Below are positions 24,693-36,168 of a stretch of DNA of 64,000 nt, one piece after another. The first letter of the stretch is position 1, and every line of letters begins with the position of its first letter. The translations under genes and the position numbers were made by a program. Source of the stretch: Reticulitermes lucifugus (taxonomy: Eukaryota; Arthropoda; Insecta; Blattodea; Rhinotermitidae); assembly GCA_026260175.1 (NCBI GenBank), contig JAKCWW010000065.1:1701-65700 (forward strand), given 5' to 3'. The notes under the pieces were generated by a model. That model saw only the letters and a program-made list of their open reading frames with translations. It had not been told where the DNA came from and did not search any database.

Positions 24693-26684
24693 CCATGTGC
24701 TTTCAAGGTTTGCATATGAAACAAGAAATTTAATGAAAGTAAAACTAAATAATATCTACTTAAATGTGGTAAGTAATATAATTTACCCTGGAACAAAGGA
24801 ATTGTACCTGCACTGAAAGCACATCAGAACAAATTAAGTATTAAATGCCACAAAATACATTTATAAATTTATATTCTTTATATTTAATAAAAAACATGTA
24901 GGAATAAAACCTCTAGCTTTGTGTAAGAATTGTCTGTTAGTACATAAGTACTGGTAATTCAATTCTAGAATCCACAAACCTGAACACAACAGAGTTTTTC
25001 CTGTAGTCTGAACACACTGATAACTAAGGTTTTCCTTTGCTGTACATCTCGTTTGAGGAAGAGACACTGTATATCAGGAGTAGCGTAGCTGTGGATTCCC
25101 TAGAGAATCTATGTTCAAGTATGGGGAAGAGCTCCAGTTAGTAGGCACACCTATTCGTATATAGCATTCATGTCGAAGTCTGGGCCATAAAGGCGTCTCT
25201 GAATTCTGGTTCTCTATGTTACGCGGTGGCCTATGGGAGCTGTAAAACGAGTGACGCCACAGAATGTGTTAGTAGCGTCATTTTCATCTGACGGAAACCA
25301 ATGTCAAATGCCAGAATCTCATCCGCCTAGAGAATATAGCAGTCGCCTCGTCGTCGTTGTAGTTGTCATGTCAGGAACGAAGAGGAACTTATTTCCATGG
25401 CGTGTCTGAGTGCAGATTCCACCATCTAAACATACGTATAAACTTAGTTACGTATTAGTTGTTAATTATGGGTTGTGTTTAGGAGGATATTGTTTATATT
25501 ACTGAATAAGAGATCTTACAAAATGAATTAAATATTCTATCCAGAATGCTGTGTGAATGCTTTATTAAATGTTAGGCCCGTTTCCTTGAACATTCTGCGT
25601 CATACTTCATTCGCAATAAGCTTAACATTACCAATAAATGGCATAAAATTATGCATTTAGAGTTATTGGAAAATTCACAAAATGACCCGAAAAATTCATG
25701 CTGTAAATGTTCCCACAATATAGTGTTTCAGAGAAGGTATTAAAGAACCTATGAACTTAATAACGATATGTAACAAACGAGGAAAAAAACTATATAGTTG
25801 TAACTTTAATTAATCGTTTACATGATTCTTAATAAACTTCAGAAAAAACCTAAATAATCAGAGGACACATTCACCAATCAGAGGCTAAATTTAATTATGA
25901 AATTTAGTTTATGAAATCTGTAGGATGTAATATCACACAGCCTTAATGCAGGATTGGATAGAATGAATTGCCAGTTTTTACAATAAACCAATTATTGAAA
26001 GAAAAAGGTAACATTAGTAGCAGGTATATAAAAACACAATAATTCAAAGTAGAATTTACTATAAACACCATCTTTTAAATATGACATTTTTCTGGTGATC
26101 TCCCTCGCCAGTTTTGTTTTCTAACTGGCACAGAGGTCATTACACTTAGCAACCAGTTGTTGGGGATAACTTTAATACACGACCGCTTTCGCTGTTTCAA
26201 GTCAAGGATGCTGGCAGAACGTGTTTCTTACATTTTGATTAAGTGTGTTTTAATAAACAACTCCACAGCCAATATTCGCTCCAGAAAAGACCATAAGTGC
26301 TTGTTGAAGAACGGAAATAAGTATTGTACAGGACTTTTGACACCTCGGAGTGAAGCATTTAAATTTCCACCGCGACACATTTCTCGCTACTGAAACAGGA
26401 TCTGGCCTCCAGGCATACTCGATCTTTCGGCAACGTATGTTTTCCTGTGGGGCTGCCTGATGGCCAAAGAGTATGAGATATGTCCTGCCAGCATCCCTCA
26501 CTTAAAACATCGAATTCGGTGGTGCATTGAAGCCATCTATAACGACTTCTTGCTGCAACGTGTAACAAACTTTCTGCCACGCAAATTGTAAGAGTGCATA
26601 GCTGGCGATGCAGGCCACCTAAAATGTTATAACCAAACAGTAACGGTTACAGATGATTGCCAGAGCGTTATGAATTTATCTATG
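24693..26684. other. Unannotated stretch
   Basis: Overlapping minus frames at 26250-26580 show no domain I can name. The segment 25060-25400 is somewhat GC-richer but unclassified. Confidence 0.45.
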
Positions 26685-26944
26685 TATCTCTTAATAAATT
26701 TGGGGCACGCGGTGGCGCAGTTGGTTGAGGCACTGCGCTACAAACCGGAACGTCGCGGNNNNNNNNNNNNNNNNNNNNNNNNNNNNNNNNNNNNNNNNNN
26801 NNNNNNNNNNNNNNNNNNNNNNNNNNNNNNNNNNNNNNNNNNNNNNNNNNNNNNNNNNNNNNNNNNGACCTCCTGGAGCCCTAAGGGCCTGCCAAGGCCT
26901 GTAATGGGATTGCTTTACCTTTACCTTTATCTCTTAATAAATTT
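26685..26944 (+). repeat. tRNA-derived SINE, family A, with perfect 17-bp target-site duplication
   Basis: The element (26702-26927) begins GGGGCACGCGGTGGCGCAGT with an intact A box and ends GGGATTGCTTTACCTTTACC. Its direct flanks TATCTCTTAATAAATTT at 26685-26701 and 26928-26944 are identical, so this is a recent, intact insertion. The middle is hidden by an assembly gap of 108 N (26759-26866), which covers the B box and most of the body. Compared with the roughly 300-bp copy at 11056-11355, the visible ends plus gap give about 226 bp, so the gap size is probably an underestimate. Confidence 0.9.
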
Positions 26945-27562
26945 TACGTCTTCTATCATCAGTTATTTGATTTAAAAGCCGTCAGGTATTTATGCCCCTC
27001 CTTGTGTTACGTGTTTTCACTGTGACACATGGAACAAAACTTGTATTTATCAAAATAGATTGCTTTAAGAATTATCTGCGTTTTATGACAGTATCCCAAG
27101 CAGACCGGCCGATTTAGCATTGAGCGAATCTGGCTTTCTAAGCAACAGCTAAGGCCCAGATGAATACGTTGTGTGTACGAGTATAGTTAGTGGTAATGCA
27201 TAGGTGTTTTGGGGGTATTGAAGCAAGACAGACAAGCCATATCTTCATCATTCTGAGAGTTTATATTTCTCGAGAGGTCAGTGGACCGAACGTTTGTTCA
27301 CATGTACGTAGGCCATAATACAAATGAACTCCGTAACCGAATAAGAGCGTGAAAGCGAGATTTTAACCCTACCAGCTATAAATACTGCACAAGACCCTCA
27401 AAAGCCCAAGCCTACTTTTGATACTATACAAATAGATTGTTCGATCGCCTCCGAAGGTCACTATGCTGCTGGGATAACGGAACGATAATTTAAATGTATG
27501 GTGTCCGAGTAACTAGTCAGAAATCTAAACTACACAGATCCGAATATATTGGTGTCTCAAAA
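26945..27562. other. Unannotated stretch
   Basis: Nothing recognised. Confidence 0.5.
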
Positions 27563-27872
27563 AGATGTGTGGTGCAGTTGGTTGAGGTACTGCACTAAAA
27601 ACCGGAAGGTCGCGATTTCGATTCCCGATGGCGTCATTGGAAAGTTTTATTGACTTAATCTTTCTGGCCGCACTAATGCCCTGGGGTCGACTCAGCTTCT
27701 AACATGAATGAGTACCAGAGGTATCTCCTGGGGGGTAAAGGCGGCCGGTGCATAGAGCTGACAACCTTACCACCTACATGTGCCGATTTTCTAGATATTC
27801 TGGGAGCCTCAAACTCCTGTAGCTCTAAGGGCCTCTCCAGGCCCGTTATGGGATAGCTTTACCTCTTTTACC
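27563..27872 (+). repeat. tRNA-derived SINE, family A
   Basis: It starts GATGTGTGGTGCAGTTGG (A box with one change) and has a good B box in GGTCGCGATTTCGATTCCCG near 27608-27627. It then carries CTGGGGTCGACTCAGCTTC, GGTAAAGGCGGCCGG, and a 3' GGGATAGCTTTACCTCTTTT tail. It is full length relative to the copy at 11056-11355 but more diverged, and no clear target-site duplication remains. Confidence 0.85.
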
Positions 27873-29214
27873 AAACAATGTACTCTTATATTCAATAAAT
27901 TCCGCATTTCTATGCAAATATATTTTACGACACTGTTTTACTGATATTTCAGTTTATATAGCCTACGCGAACTTCGGGTTTTAATATATTCAGTTTTATT
28001 TTTCTACATATTTATTTTATAGTAAATCGACTTCTTATTAATGGCATCGGCATTTGTGATTGGATACGTGAATTTAAATTCTTATGTGACCCACTGAAAT
28101 TTTACTAGACGCCTTCAAAACTTCCTTGTCCGTCTACAATCTCAGTTCTCGATCTTTGTAATAGTCTTCTTCCGCCAATATGGACAGAAAGATACACATC
28201 GTCATGGAAGATCGGTCGAAGTAAACTGAAGAGACGAAGAGTATTTTTGTGTTATTCGTAAGTAAATTACGTTTTAAGCAATATTTCCACCGAAGAGGTT
28301 CGGTGACGTCACAACTGACGACGAAGCAGACCATTGCTCACACCCACATGGAAACGTCTGGTCATATCAATTGCTAACGCAAAACTGAATAGTATGAATC
28401 GGTCGGTGAATTGTTTTGCACGTCACCCTCTGTTGATGTGTCAGTGCCATCTGTGATGCCGACTGTGCTTGTCAAATATTCAATACAACCTCTGAGCCAT
28501 GCGGGAAAGTGCAACTGCGTTTATAATATGCAAGTGCATATGCAGGTTTATTAACCGTTTAAAGCCCAATTGTAACAGCATGTAACGTCTTCTTCTATAA
28601 CATTTAAAAAAACCTGCATTTAGGCCACACAGTCTATTTCGTATGATTCTCTAATGACGATAGATTAGGTCCGTAAATATCATTAACTATTTGTCTTCAT
28701 AACGGAGACAGAGTTTATTCTTATTGAGGGAGGAACTGACATTCCGTACGCGAGCTTCTTTCTCCAAATTCGTATCAGTAGAAAGGGGGGAGGGGGTGTA
28801 ACATGTTAACCTCCCTTTTCACCCAAAAATGAATTGTCTCTCACTTCCTACATAACTTTCCCCTTCGTATACTTTTCTACTCTTAATTTTCTCTGTTTAT
28901 CCAGTCTTTAAAGAGTTGTGCCCTCCATGTTTTAGAAGCTCTTTAGTCGTCCTAAACGTAGCTTATAACATTGTATTTGTTCTCAGAATGTTAATCGCTT
29001 GTAGCGTAAAGAGCGTGCAACTATCGCAAAATAAGGAGCTGGTGGCTTTTCGCCCACAGGTACATAATATTAAAATCTGTTGTACAGAAATAATTTGTGA
29101 CACCATAAAAATATTTTAAAATACGAGTATCTTGTGTTTATTAAACATTATGACTAACAAGTACGAAGCAAAATGATAAACACTCACCAGCGACGTTCAA
29201 TAGGCCTTTTAGTG
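27873..29214. other. Unannotated stretch
   Basis: Nothing recognised. Confidence 0.5.
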
Positions 29215-29480
29215 AAAGTCTGGTAAATACAAATTGGTAAGGCTCTACGCATTACACTATCCTTGTTTCATCAAGGTTCGGGGTTTGTGTGACGCCATCA
29301 TTGTTTTTCAGTCGCATGATGGAGGGCAATGTAAACTCGTCACCGACACTCGGGCAAACATTAAAACAATTCCAGTACCTTGCACACAGATAATACAGCG
29401 CAGAGGTAATGATCATCATATTGTGTAAACCTTGTCTGTAGCATAGCGCTGTCGTCAGTGTTGTTTTATTCCGCGGTACA
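29215..29480 (+). repeat. Possible SINE-like dispersed repeat
   Basis: TTGGTAAGGCTCTACGC followed by CAAGGTTCGGGGTTTGTG at B-box distance suggests a tRNA-like head. The GC-richer body continues to about TTCCGCGGTACACAATGGGC. There is no second copy in this window, so the call rests on layout only. Confidence 0.3.
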
Positions 29481-29734
29481 CAATGGGCTGGAAGATTGCT
29501 TAGTTGTGACTTGCCTAATTGTAAGTCTAATTAAGTTACAGTCCGTTTGTAATTTGCAAGGGTCTATTATTTCTATTAATTTGAAAGCTTATGCTATAGC
29601 AGTATAATAATCTGAAACATGTGTATTCCTGTTTCCTTTCAACTTTACCAATCTCCATAAACAAGAGTCCCGTTTGAGAAATTAGTAAACCTAGTAAACC
29701 AGGTACTCCTTATTATCGGGTCTTAAAAATCAGA
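29481..29734. other. Unannotated stretch
   Basis: Nothing recognised. Confidence 0.5.
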
Positions 29735-29935
29735 CTCAGTTACACACCACAATCGGTAGGACTCCTCTGGTTGAGTAATCAGCCTGACACAGAAGCACCT
29801 ACCTGACAACACACAACACTAACGAGAGAGAGGCATCCATGCCCCGGCGGGATTCGACCCCGTAATCCCAGCAAGCGACCGAACGTAGACCTACGCCTTA
29901 GACCGCGTGGTCACTGTGACTGGCACTGTCGATCA
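29735..29935 (-). repeat. tRNA-derived SINE, family D
   Basis: On the minus strand the head reads GACCACGCGGTCTAAGGCGT, with a B box in GGGGTCGAATCCCGCCGG (about 29860-29843). The body follows: GCATGGATGCCTCTCTCTCG, then GTCAGGCTGATTACTCAACC, then GAGTCCTACCGATTGTGG. The body is shared with the copy at 36178-36386, which extends further at the 3' end; this copy stops near 29735 and is 3' truncated or decayed. Confidence 0.8.
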
Positions 29936-30647
29936 CATAGACAATAAATCGAAGGCCTCCTACGAAACTCTACCTTTTGTTTAATGTTAACAAAATTGCT
30001 TCATTGGTCCCAATTCGGAGCGAGTTGACTGAATTCCTTAAGTTCATATCCTATGGTGTTGTCCTATGGTGTTGATTTTGTTGTTATTCTCTCTCTTACT
30101 CTTCTTTTTCCCATGTGGCCTCTGCACTTCAGATTTGCCATCCCGAATTTAGTCTTCAATTCTTACCTGTCCCATGCGTGCCACATGACCTAGAAATACT
30201 AAACTCCTTAATTTTATAATGTACATATATATATATATATAAAACATTTGGTGAATAGTACACATTGTTAAGTAAATAATAAAACATTTTTCTCAAAACT
30301 TACATAACATCCTGTCCTTGGATCCATGTACTTTCTTCAGCATCCTCATCTCATTTACTGTCAGTCTGTGTTATGTCTTGCCAGCTCGTATTTGTTACCA
30401 AATATACGCTGATTCTGATAAATACAAACTATTGTCAACGTACGGGATATTTTTGGTCAGCTGACATGTCATCCCTTCATCAGCCTCCTTTAACCACAAG
30501 AGTTGAGCATTGTTATCGTGAAAGGTCTCCCGTGTAAAAGCACTCGATCCGAATTCCGTTAACAAAATTCGTAGTGGAATAGTTACCATATGGCTTCGAA
30601 TTCTGGATATCCTTCTTTAAATCTTGGTCAAAAGACCAGTTAACCTG
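29936..30647. other. Unannotated stretch; (TA)n microsatellite at 30224-30242
   Basis: A short dinucleotide run is the only recognisable item. Confidence 0.5.
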
Positions 30648-30730
30648 ACTGAGGCATCGTGGTTTTTCTTAGTGTTTCCCGCAGTCTATCGGGAATTTAC
30701 CGCAACCTAGGCCACGATGGTTTCCTTCTG
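30648..30730 (+). repeat. SINE-body fragment
   Basis: GTGGTTTTTCTTAGTGTTTC, CGGGAATTTACCGC and CTAGGCCACGATGG in this order resemble the conserved central body of a widespread arthropod SINE type. The tRNA head is absent. A possible antisense relic of the same GGTTTTTxGTGxTTTTCC block lies at 60755-60800. Confidence 0.4.
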
Positions 30731-30879
30731 TGTTACATTCAATCAACTAATCACTAGCCTTTTTATTCGATGCTCTTTAATTTCAGCTATTGGAAAGCAC
30801 CCCTAAAGAAGCATAAAAGAAACTTATCAGAGTTTATCCAAGTTCTCTATGATATAATTTAATACTCTTCTCAATTTAT

Positions 30880-31167
30880 AAAGGTAGTCAACTCGTCACA
30901 GGCCTGGATAGGCTCTTAGAGCTCCAGAAGTTTGAGGCTCCCAGAATGTCTATAAAATCGGCTCATAAAGCTGGTAAAGTTGTCAGCCTTACGCACCGGC
31001 CGCCTTTACCCCCAGGAGATACCTCTGACACTCATTTCTGTTAGAGGCTGAGAGCGGCCCGAAAGATTAGTTCAATGAAGAATCCCAATGAACGCATCGG
31101 AAATCGAACCCGCGACCTTCCAGCTTATGGTGCAGTGCCTCAACCAACTTTGCCACCGCGTACCCCC
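30880..31167 (-). repeat. tRNA-derived SINE, family A
   Basis: Read from 31167 leftwards: GGGGGTACGCGGTGGCAAAG (A box with changes), a B box in GGTCGCGGGTTCGATTTCCG, then the family body and a 3' end near CCAGGCCTGTGACG. It is full length or nearly so. The A box carries GGCAAAG instead of GGCGCAG, so promoter activity is doubtful. Confidence 0.85.
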
Positions 31168-31790
31168 TTCACACATGTATGGCTAAGTCTTTTTGTGTTT
31201 GGTTCCTTAAACGTAATTTTATATGCAGATTTCCTGCAGGCATGAAGTACATGCGGACACTGCTCATTTTTGTTTTAATGACAATGACATACAAGGCACA
31301 AGAGTACAAATTAATCTAACAAACACGTCAAATAATTATATGCACTACGTGAATGTTTATTAAAGTCGTGTGATATACGTTGCTACTGTAGCAAATACTT
31401 TGGGCCTTTTAAAGACACGGTGATACTTATGTTAGATTGAAAAGCAGTTCCAGGTTTTTCCTGTTCAATTTGTGATACAGCTTAGACAGCCAAACAAATT
31501 AAATCTGTTGCTTGGGAGACACAGAGTAATAATTCGGCTAATTATGAGCCTCTGTAAATTTCACTAACAAACACAGGAATAACTCATCTCACCGAATCCT
31601 CGAAAAATTCCCTTGGTCCGTGTAAAGCGCTAAAGAAATTCAGTCCAGTGCCTCATGTTTATGTGAAAAAAATAGATAAACACAACAGGCTACTTTTAAA
31701 ATAATCTAAGAATTTACTGAGATCAGAAAAATCTGAATAAAGTCAAAGCAAAAAGAGAAAAGGAAGGAGGCATTAAAAAGTCACCAACGA

Positions 31791-31856
<66 letters not shown>

Positions 31857-32510
31857 GAAACAAGAACGTGGCCAAGAATCTACTGCTAATGACTCCGAAG
31901 TCGATTCGCACTCATATGCTAAATGGTGGGAAAACTATCACAGAGTAACACTAAAAGATGTTTGCATTGATATTTAAAGTGTTTAAGTTGGCTACATGAA
32001 AACTGCTGACTTTAAGCAGAAGAATGTGCTGACAGAGGAAAGCACGCTGTGAGAGAAGAACTTAAAGAAATAGAAGTAATATCTATAGTAGAAGCCGTTC
32101 TTCCGACCGTAATAATTCTTTCTTCTTTACTTTTTAATTAATTGATGATCTTATTAGCCTAACTTTGATAAAATATACTGAATTTGTTTACCTTACAAGA
32201 GATATGTAAATGTTCCTTTTGTGAATTTAGTCAAGTAAGATTAAAAAAACACGCAAAATTACTCTTTAATAATACACTTAAGTAAATACACCATTTAACA
32301 ATTTTTCCTTAATAAATAATTTCATGCTTCTCTTTTAAAAATAAAGTATTTTACTTCTCTTAAAAATGTAAAATAATTTCTTTCTTTTATGTCACTTCTC
32401 ATCTATATTAATATTTTAGATTTTTTTATGGCGAAGATCCCCGCAGCAGATGCTTATTGTGCTACCCTGTGATGAATATGATTAGTTTTTCATTTTTCCT
32501 GGTAATTAAA
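31168..32510. other. Unannotated stretch; compound microsatellite at 31791-31854
   Basis: About 40 bases of (ATG)n pass directly into about 25 bases of (ATA)n. A poly-serine/poly-leucine frame on the minus strand there is an artefact of the repeat. Confidence 0.7.
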
Positions 32511-32668
32511 CACCGGTGGAATGAAATTGAAAGGGGAAAACCGAAGTACTCGGGGAAAAACATCTCCCAGTGTCACTTTGTCCACCACAAGTCCCACATG
32601 GACTGACCAGGGATCGAACACGGGTCTCCGCTGTGAGAGGCCGGCGAATAACCGCCTGAGCCACATAT
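32511..32668 (-). repeat. tRNA-derived SINE, family C-like
   Basis: On the minus strand an intact A box TGGCTCAGGCGG (32663-32652) is followed by a B box in GTGTTCGATCCCTGGTC (about 32620). The body carries GTGGTGGACAAAGTGACAC, a GTTTTTCC block, GAGTACTTCGGTTTTCCCC and a terminal TTCATTCCACCGGTG. The body blocks are shared with the SINE at 46519-46750, which has a different 3' part. This copy ends at the CATTCCACC block, as known for many arthropod SINEs of this type. Confidence 0.8.
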
Positions 32669-33551
32669 TTTAGCGTTAAAACACAACACATCCCGTAAGC
32701 TATTTATAAGTTGCATCCCACTAGGGATGTGACAAATAGTCCCAACCCCGTGGGAGTTATGCCACAAAAGTATAATTAAAATTCAAATTTCGGGTATTTA
32801 TTTTAATTCTTTTCTCAAGAGCTTCTATACCTAAATACTACGAACACCAGAATTTTACTGATCATATTCCCATTTATTTCGTCTGTAATATCAAAAGCAT
32901 ACAGATATTTTCTGGAAAGTGTGGTCTTTATCCTGTAATTCCTGCATATTAAACTACTTCAGAAAATCTTTCAGCTACTCTTTTGACCCTTATTCTCCGT
33001 TGTAGTCTGATTAACGGCTGGGATATTCAAAAATTTTTTACTATTTAACAGCAAAAGGAAAAGGAACGGTTCAACACATCATCTCAAATGGTGCGAACTT
33101 CTCCGTCTTAAGGTATTGTTATGCATATTACACGAAGTACTCGTATATAACATTAAAATTTGCTGGTGTTTTGGTTTAAAAAATGTTCTGACAAAAGTGT
33201 CATATTGTGTGTAATTAAAAAGAAACCCCCGCACAGATGACGGGCAATTACCTGAAACTCTTCCTGCGACGTCTTAAGAGTAGGCGTATTTTGGTTAACA
33301 ACGTACAGCCAATACTAACTATACAGTGAGTAATTCTGCATTTTCTCCAGACATAGTGTATTTTATGTATTCCCTATAATTCTCACAGTAATCATCAAAC
33401 GTTTTCCTAACACCACTAACTGGCTGGACTATATAGAGGGCATTGATCTTGATTTCTGTAAGGTAGGACCTGATGCTTTATACACACATATTTAATTTAG
33501 TCTTTAAATGGACGCAAGCTCTTTAAAAATAATGGCTTAATATAAATGGCT
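32669..33551. other. Unannotated stretch
   Basis: Nothing recognised. Confidence 0.5.
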
Positions 33552-33660
33552 GTGCGCGATTTCAGGTTTTCGGCGCAGTGGAATAGAGACCTTCGCTCTT
33601 CTGCGTTGTTACGCGACGCATGCTGATATTTGGTTACCAATGTATGCTGCGTAACATCCA
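33552..33660 (-). repeat. Partial PLE terminal repeat (outer part)
   Basis: GCGCGATTTCAGGTTTTCGG, then CTTCGCTCTTCTGCGTTG and TTACGCGACGC match the outer part of the terminal repeats at 47190 (GTGATTTCAGGCCTCCGCC), 51541 and 51853. It sits just outside the fuller repeat starting near 33700, so terminal repeats are partly tandem here. Confidence 0.55.
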
Positions 33661-33757
33661 AAAAGAGAGAAGTACAAGAAAACGGCTGTTGTAAACATTT
33701 AATTCTTGATGAGATTTGTTCTCTTCTGGGATATTACGCGGCCTCGTGTGGTAATTG

Positions 33758-33805
33758 TTTACCGACGTTTCGGGACAACGTATCGGTCCCATCTTCACGG
33801 AGCAA
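33758..33805 (-). ncRNA. Hammerhead-like motif, variant core
   Basis: On the minus strand GTGAAGA, a U, GGGACCGATACGTTGTCCC (helix II and loop), GAAAC, GTC and GG. The first core base is G rather than the catalytically required C, so I expect it to be inactive unless the family uses another register. The same G occurs at 47266-47307. Confidence 0.45.
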
Positions 33806-34777
33806 GAGTCTGTGTAGGAAAGAAAGAAATCAAGCAACCTATAACGTGGGTTCAAGGAAAGTACACGCGGGGTAGCAATCAGTAGGAGTGAAGACAACCA
33901 AATGAGTAGAATCAGGGTGAGAGAGGGGTGGATAGAGACAAAGCAAAGGAGCTAGGAGTACCGAGAATGCAATCAGCTACGACAGCTGGAAAAATAACAA
34001 TAAATAATAAAAAAATAAACACAGTGCGTGGGAAGGGGGCGGGAAGGAAGACACACATAGTGGCTAGTGGGATATCTGGGCGAGAAACGAATCAAGGTAG
34101 CCAAGTCGCTGCCGATGAAGCAGGGTGAGAATAATTGGAGAGAAATGTATGGAATGCAGCAATAACAAGGAAGGGAAGTAAACCAAATAAACGAATGTAT
34201 TAATTAAAAAGAGAGAATTATAAATAAGTAACGAAATAAATACAAATAATTAGTGCAGAAATGGAAAAATAGAGGAATAGAAACAAAAATATAAGAATAG
34301 TAATCATAAAGGAAATGAAATTAAAAATTAAACATAAAATAAAAATAAAAGTAAGAATAAAAAAATAATTAAAAACTAAAAAGTCAAAAGTCAAAAGTAT
34401 AAAATAAAAATCAACCGAAACTAAAAAGTATAAAAATAAGTCTAAATAAACACACATTAAAATAATAATAAAAAATAAAACATTAATAGCAATTAATAAC
34501 AGCATACAAAGAAAAAATGAAAAATACAGAATATAAAAATGTATAAAAATAAATCGATCGATAAAGTAACAAAGGCGAATACAAAAAGTAGGAACAAAAA
34601 GGAAAAGGAACAAGACAGCAGATGGTGGAAGAGAAACGGGGGCGGGGAAGAGCAACTAGAGCGGGAGGAAAGAAGGGGAATGATAGAAACAGATGCAGCT
34701 AAAGGAAAAGCAGCACTGGGAAATGGGGGAAAGTCGAAGAGGAAGAGGGAGAATGTGGTCCTCAAAAGGACCGTGGG

Positions 34778-35158
34778 CTACTCACCACTAATGGGGAGAC
34801 GCCGTCTACTTTCTCTACGGAGGCGAAAGAGAGGTTTCCATGACCCGCTTAGAGTCAGGCCATCCTCCCTGTTCGTATTATTTGCGTGGAGCTCCAACTC
34901 GATCGCCTTCCTGAGGAGTTGGTCCATGTAGCCGGATTTGGTGGAGTGGATTTGGGTGTCTTGGAATCTAATGAGGTGATCATGGTTGAGCCTATGTTCC
35001 GCCACCGCCGATTTGTTAGGTTGTCCAAGCCGTATGTGCCGGTTACGCTCTTTAATCCTGGTCTCGATGGAATGACCAGTCTGTCCGATGTACACCTGGC
35101 CGCGCTCACAGAGGATACTATAACCGCCTGGAGTCCTCAGCCAAAGATCGTCCTTCAC
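34778..35158 (-). pseudogene. PLE GIY-YIG endonuclease domain
   Basis: The frame encodes 126 residues of the PLE C-terminal nuclease. Residues 11-13 (GGY) and 22-25 (VYIG) form the GIY-YIG pair. They are followed by [18 protein letters not shown] with the conserved Arg, SAVAEH with the metal-binding Glu, and [15 protein letters not shown] near the end. In PLEs this domain nicks the target DNA. A short linker (35160-35290) in another frame joins it to the RT remains. The nuclease itself is uninterrupted, but it is not part of a complete protein. Confidence 0.85.
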
Positions 35159-35298
35159 AGGACGGAAGATATCTTCCTCGGCGGTAAGCCCACACTCTTA
35201 ATGTTGTGCCTGGCCAGCATTCTGCTGAGGCGACCTGTGTAGTGGAACATATGGCAGGATGGCTGCTGAGGTGGGCTTGTCTTTAGGCTTGGAAGTTC

Positions 35299-35607
35299 TC
35301 ACCTTAGGGTTAAGGGTACGTATCTGCTGACGACTCTACCCATTTTCCTTGAAAGTGATCTTAAGGACCTCCAACTCACCGTGGAGTCTCTCCTTGTCAC
35401 ACAGAGCCCTGGCCCTGTGCACCAAGGTTGCAAAACCGGCCTCTTATTGGAAGGGTTCAGGTAAAGGTTTGTGTGGGTAGGTTTTTGGTAGCCTTTATGG
35501 CTCAGGGAGCCATCCGGCCTCCTATAGATGTCAATGTCCAGGAAATGAAGGTGGCCATTTAATTCTTGTTTTGGCGACATCTCGGTTGAACGATTGGGAA
35601 CATACAA
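35299..35607 (-). pseudogene. PLE reverse transcriptase, C-terminal remnant
   Basis: ELNGHLHFLDIDIYRRPDGS followed by KPTHTNLYLNPSN is the block after the polymerase active site in Penelope-type RTs (usual form FLDVxVxRxxDGxxxxxVYRKPTHT). The later part is out of frame relative to the family. The YxDD-bearing palm lies upstream of the truncation point and is absent. Confidence 0.8.
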
Positions 35608-36168
35608 TATGACCGCCTATTCAGCTGATGGCTTACTGACAACGGCGAGGAATTATACAGGCCAATTTTGGGGAATGCAATTCTTGTCTTTAAATACAAG
35701 TTTCTCAATTTTTCAAAGCAAATTCTGGGACAGGTTTTACAATATCAGAAAACCCGCTTCACTCCAACTCGATTCCACTTTATCATTCACAATGATCCTT
35801 CCACGTGATGCAATTTACCTATGCAGTTGAGAAGATGTATTTACATAATTTAAGGAACTACATGAGAAAGGAAAATTGTAGGTGTACTTAAATTTCGAAT
35901 ACATGCAGGATGGCCTTTTTATATCCAGTATTAGTATTGGTGTTAAAACAGTCTCTTCTTCAAGGTCAGCCAAACTACACAAACAAATCAAGATAGTTTA
36001 ACATAAAGAACAAATATATACATACGGATTTACATATGTATATTTATTTACACATAACCAGACCTTTAACGTGTTTTGCGCATCCAATGTCAAAAGAATA
36101 ACAGTGCTTCAAAGAAACATTGCCACAAGAATACAAAAGATTACAGCAGTGCAAATAAAAGTATTTCC
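35608..36168. other. Unannotated stretch
   Basis: Nothing recognised. Confidence 0.5.

Larger units (their letters stand above)
33690..35607 (-). mobile_element. Penelope-like element, 5' truncated, with RT and GIY-YIG remains
   Basis: Reading leftwards from 35607 the element has the C-terminal part of the reverse transcriptase, the GIY-YIG endonuclease, a long AT-rich 3' region of AAATAAAA-like sequence (about 34560-34200) and a terminal repeat with a hammerhead-like motif near 33758-33805. RT plus a C-terminal GIY-YIG nuclease is diagnostic of Penelope-like elements, which prime reverse transcription at target breaks and carry no capsid gene. The N-terminal and catalytic palm region of the RT is missing. 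The frame is broken in more than one place, so the copy is dead. The segment 33810-34000 is alignable with 47320-47500, showing that a second copy of the same family lies downstream. Confidence 0.85.

Noticed and set aside
26250-26580. Overlapping minus frames that looked transposase-like
   Set aside because: No catalytic or DNA-binding motif could be aligned in either frame.
31723-31911. Minus-strand frame with poly-Leu and poly-Ser runs
   Set aside because: It is the translation of the (ATG)n/(ATA)n microsatellite.
32652-32663. A-box plus B-box pair as a true tRNA gene
   Set aside because: The acceptor and anticodon arms do not pair, and a SINE body follows; the same holds for 11320, 26702, 27563, 29890 and 31150.
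34218-34765. Long minus-strand frames of 145 and 90 residues, rich in Phe, Ile, Leu and Ser, suggesting a membrane protein
   Set aside because: They lie in the AAATAAAA-like 3' region of the Penelope-like element; the composition alone explains the open frames and the hydrophobicity.
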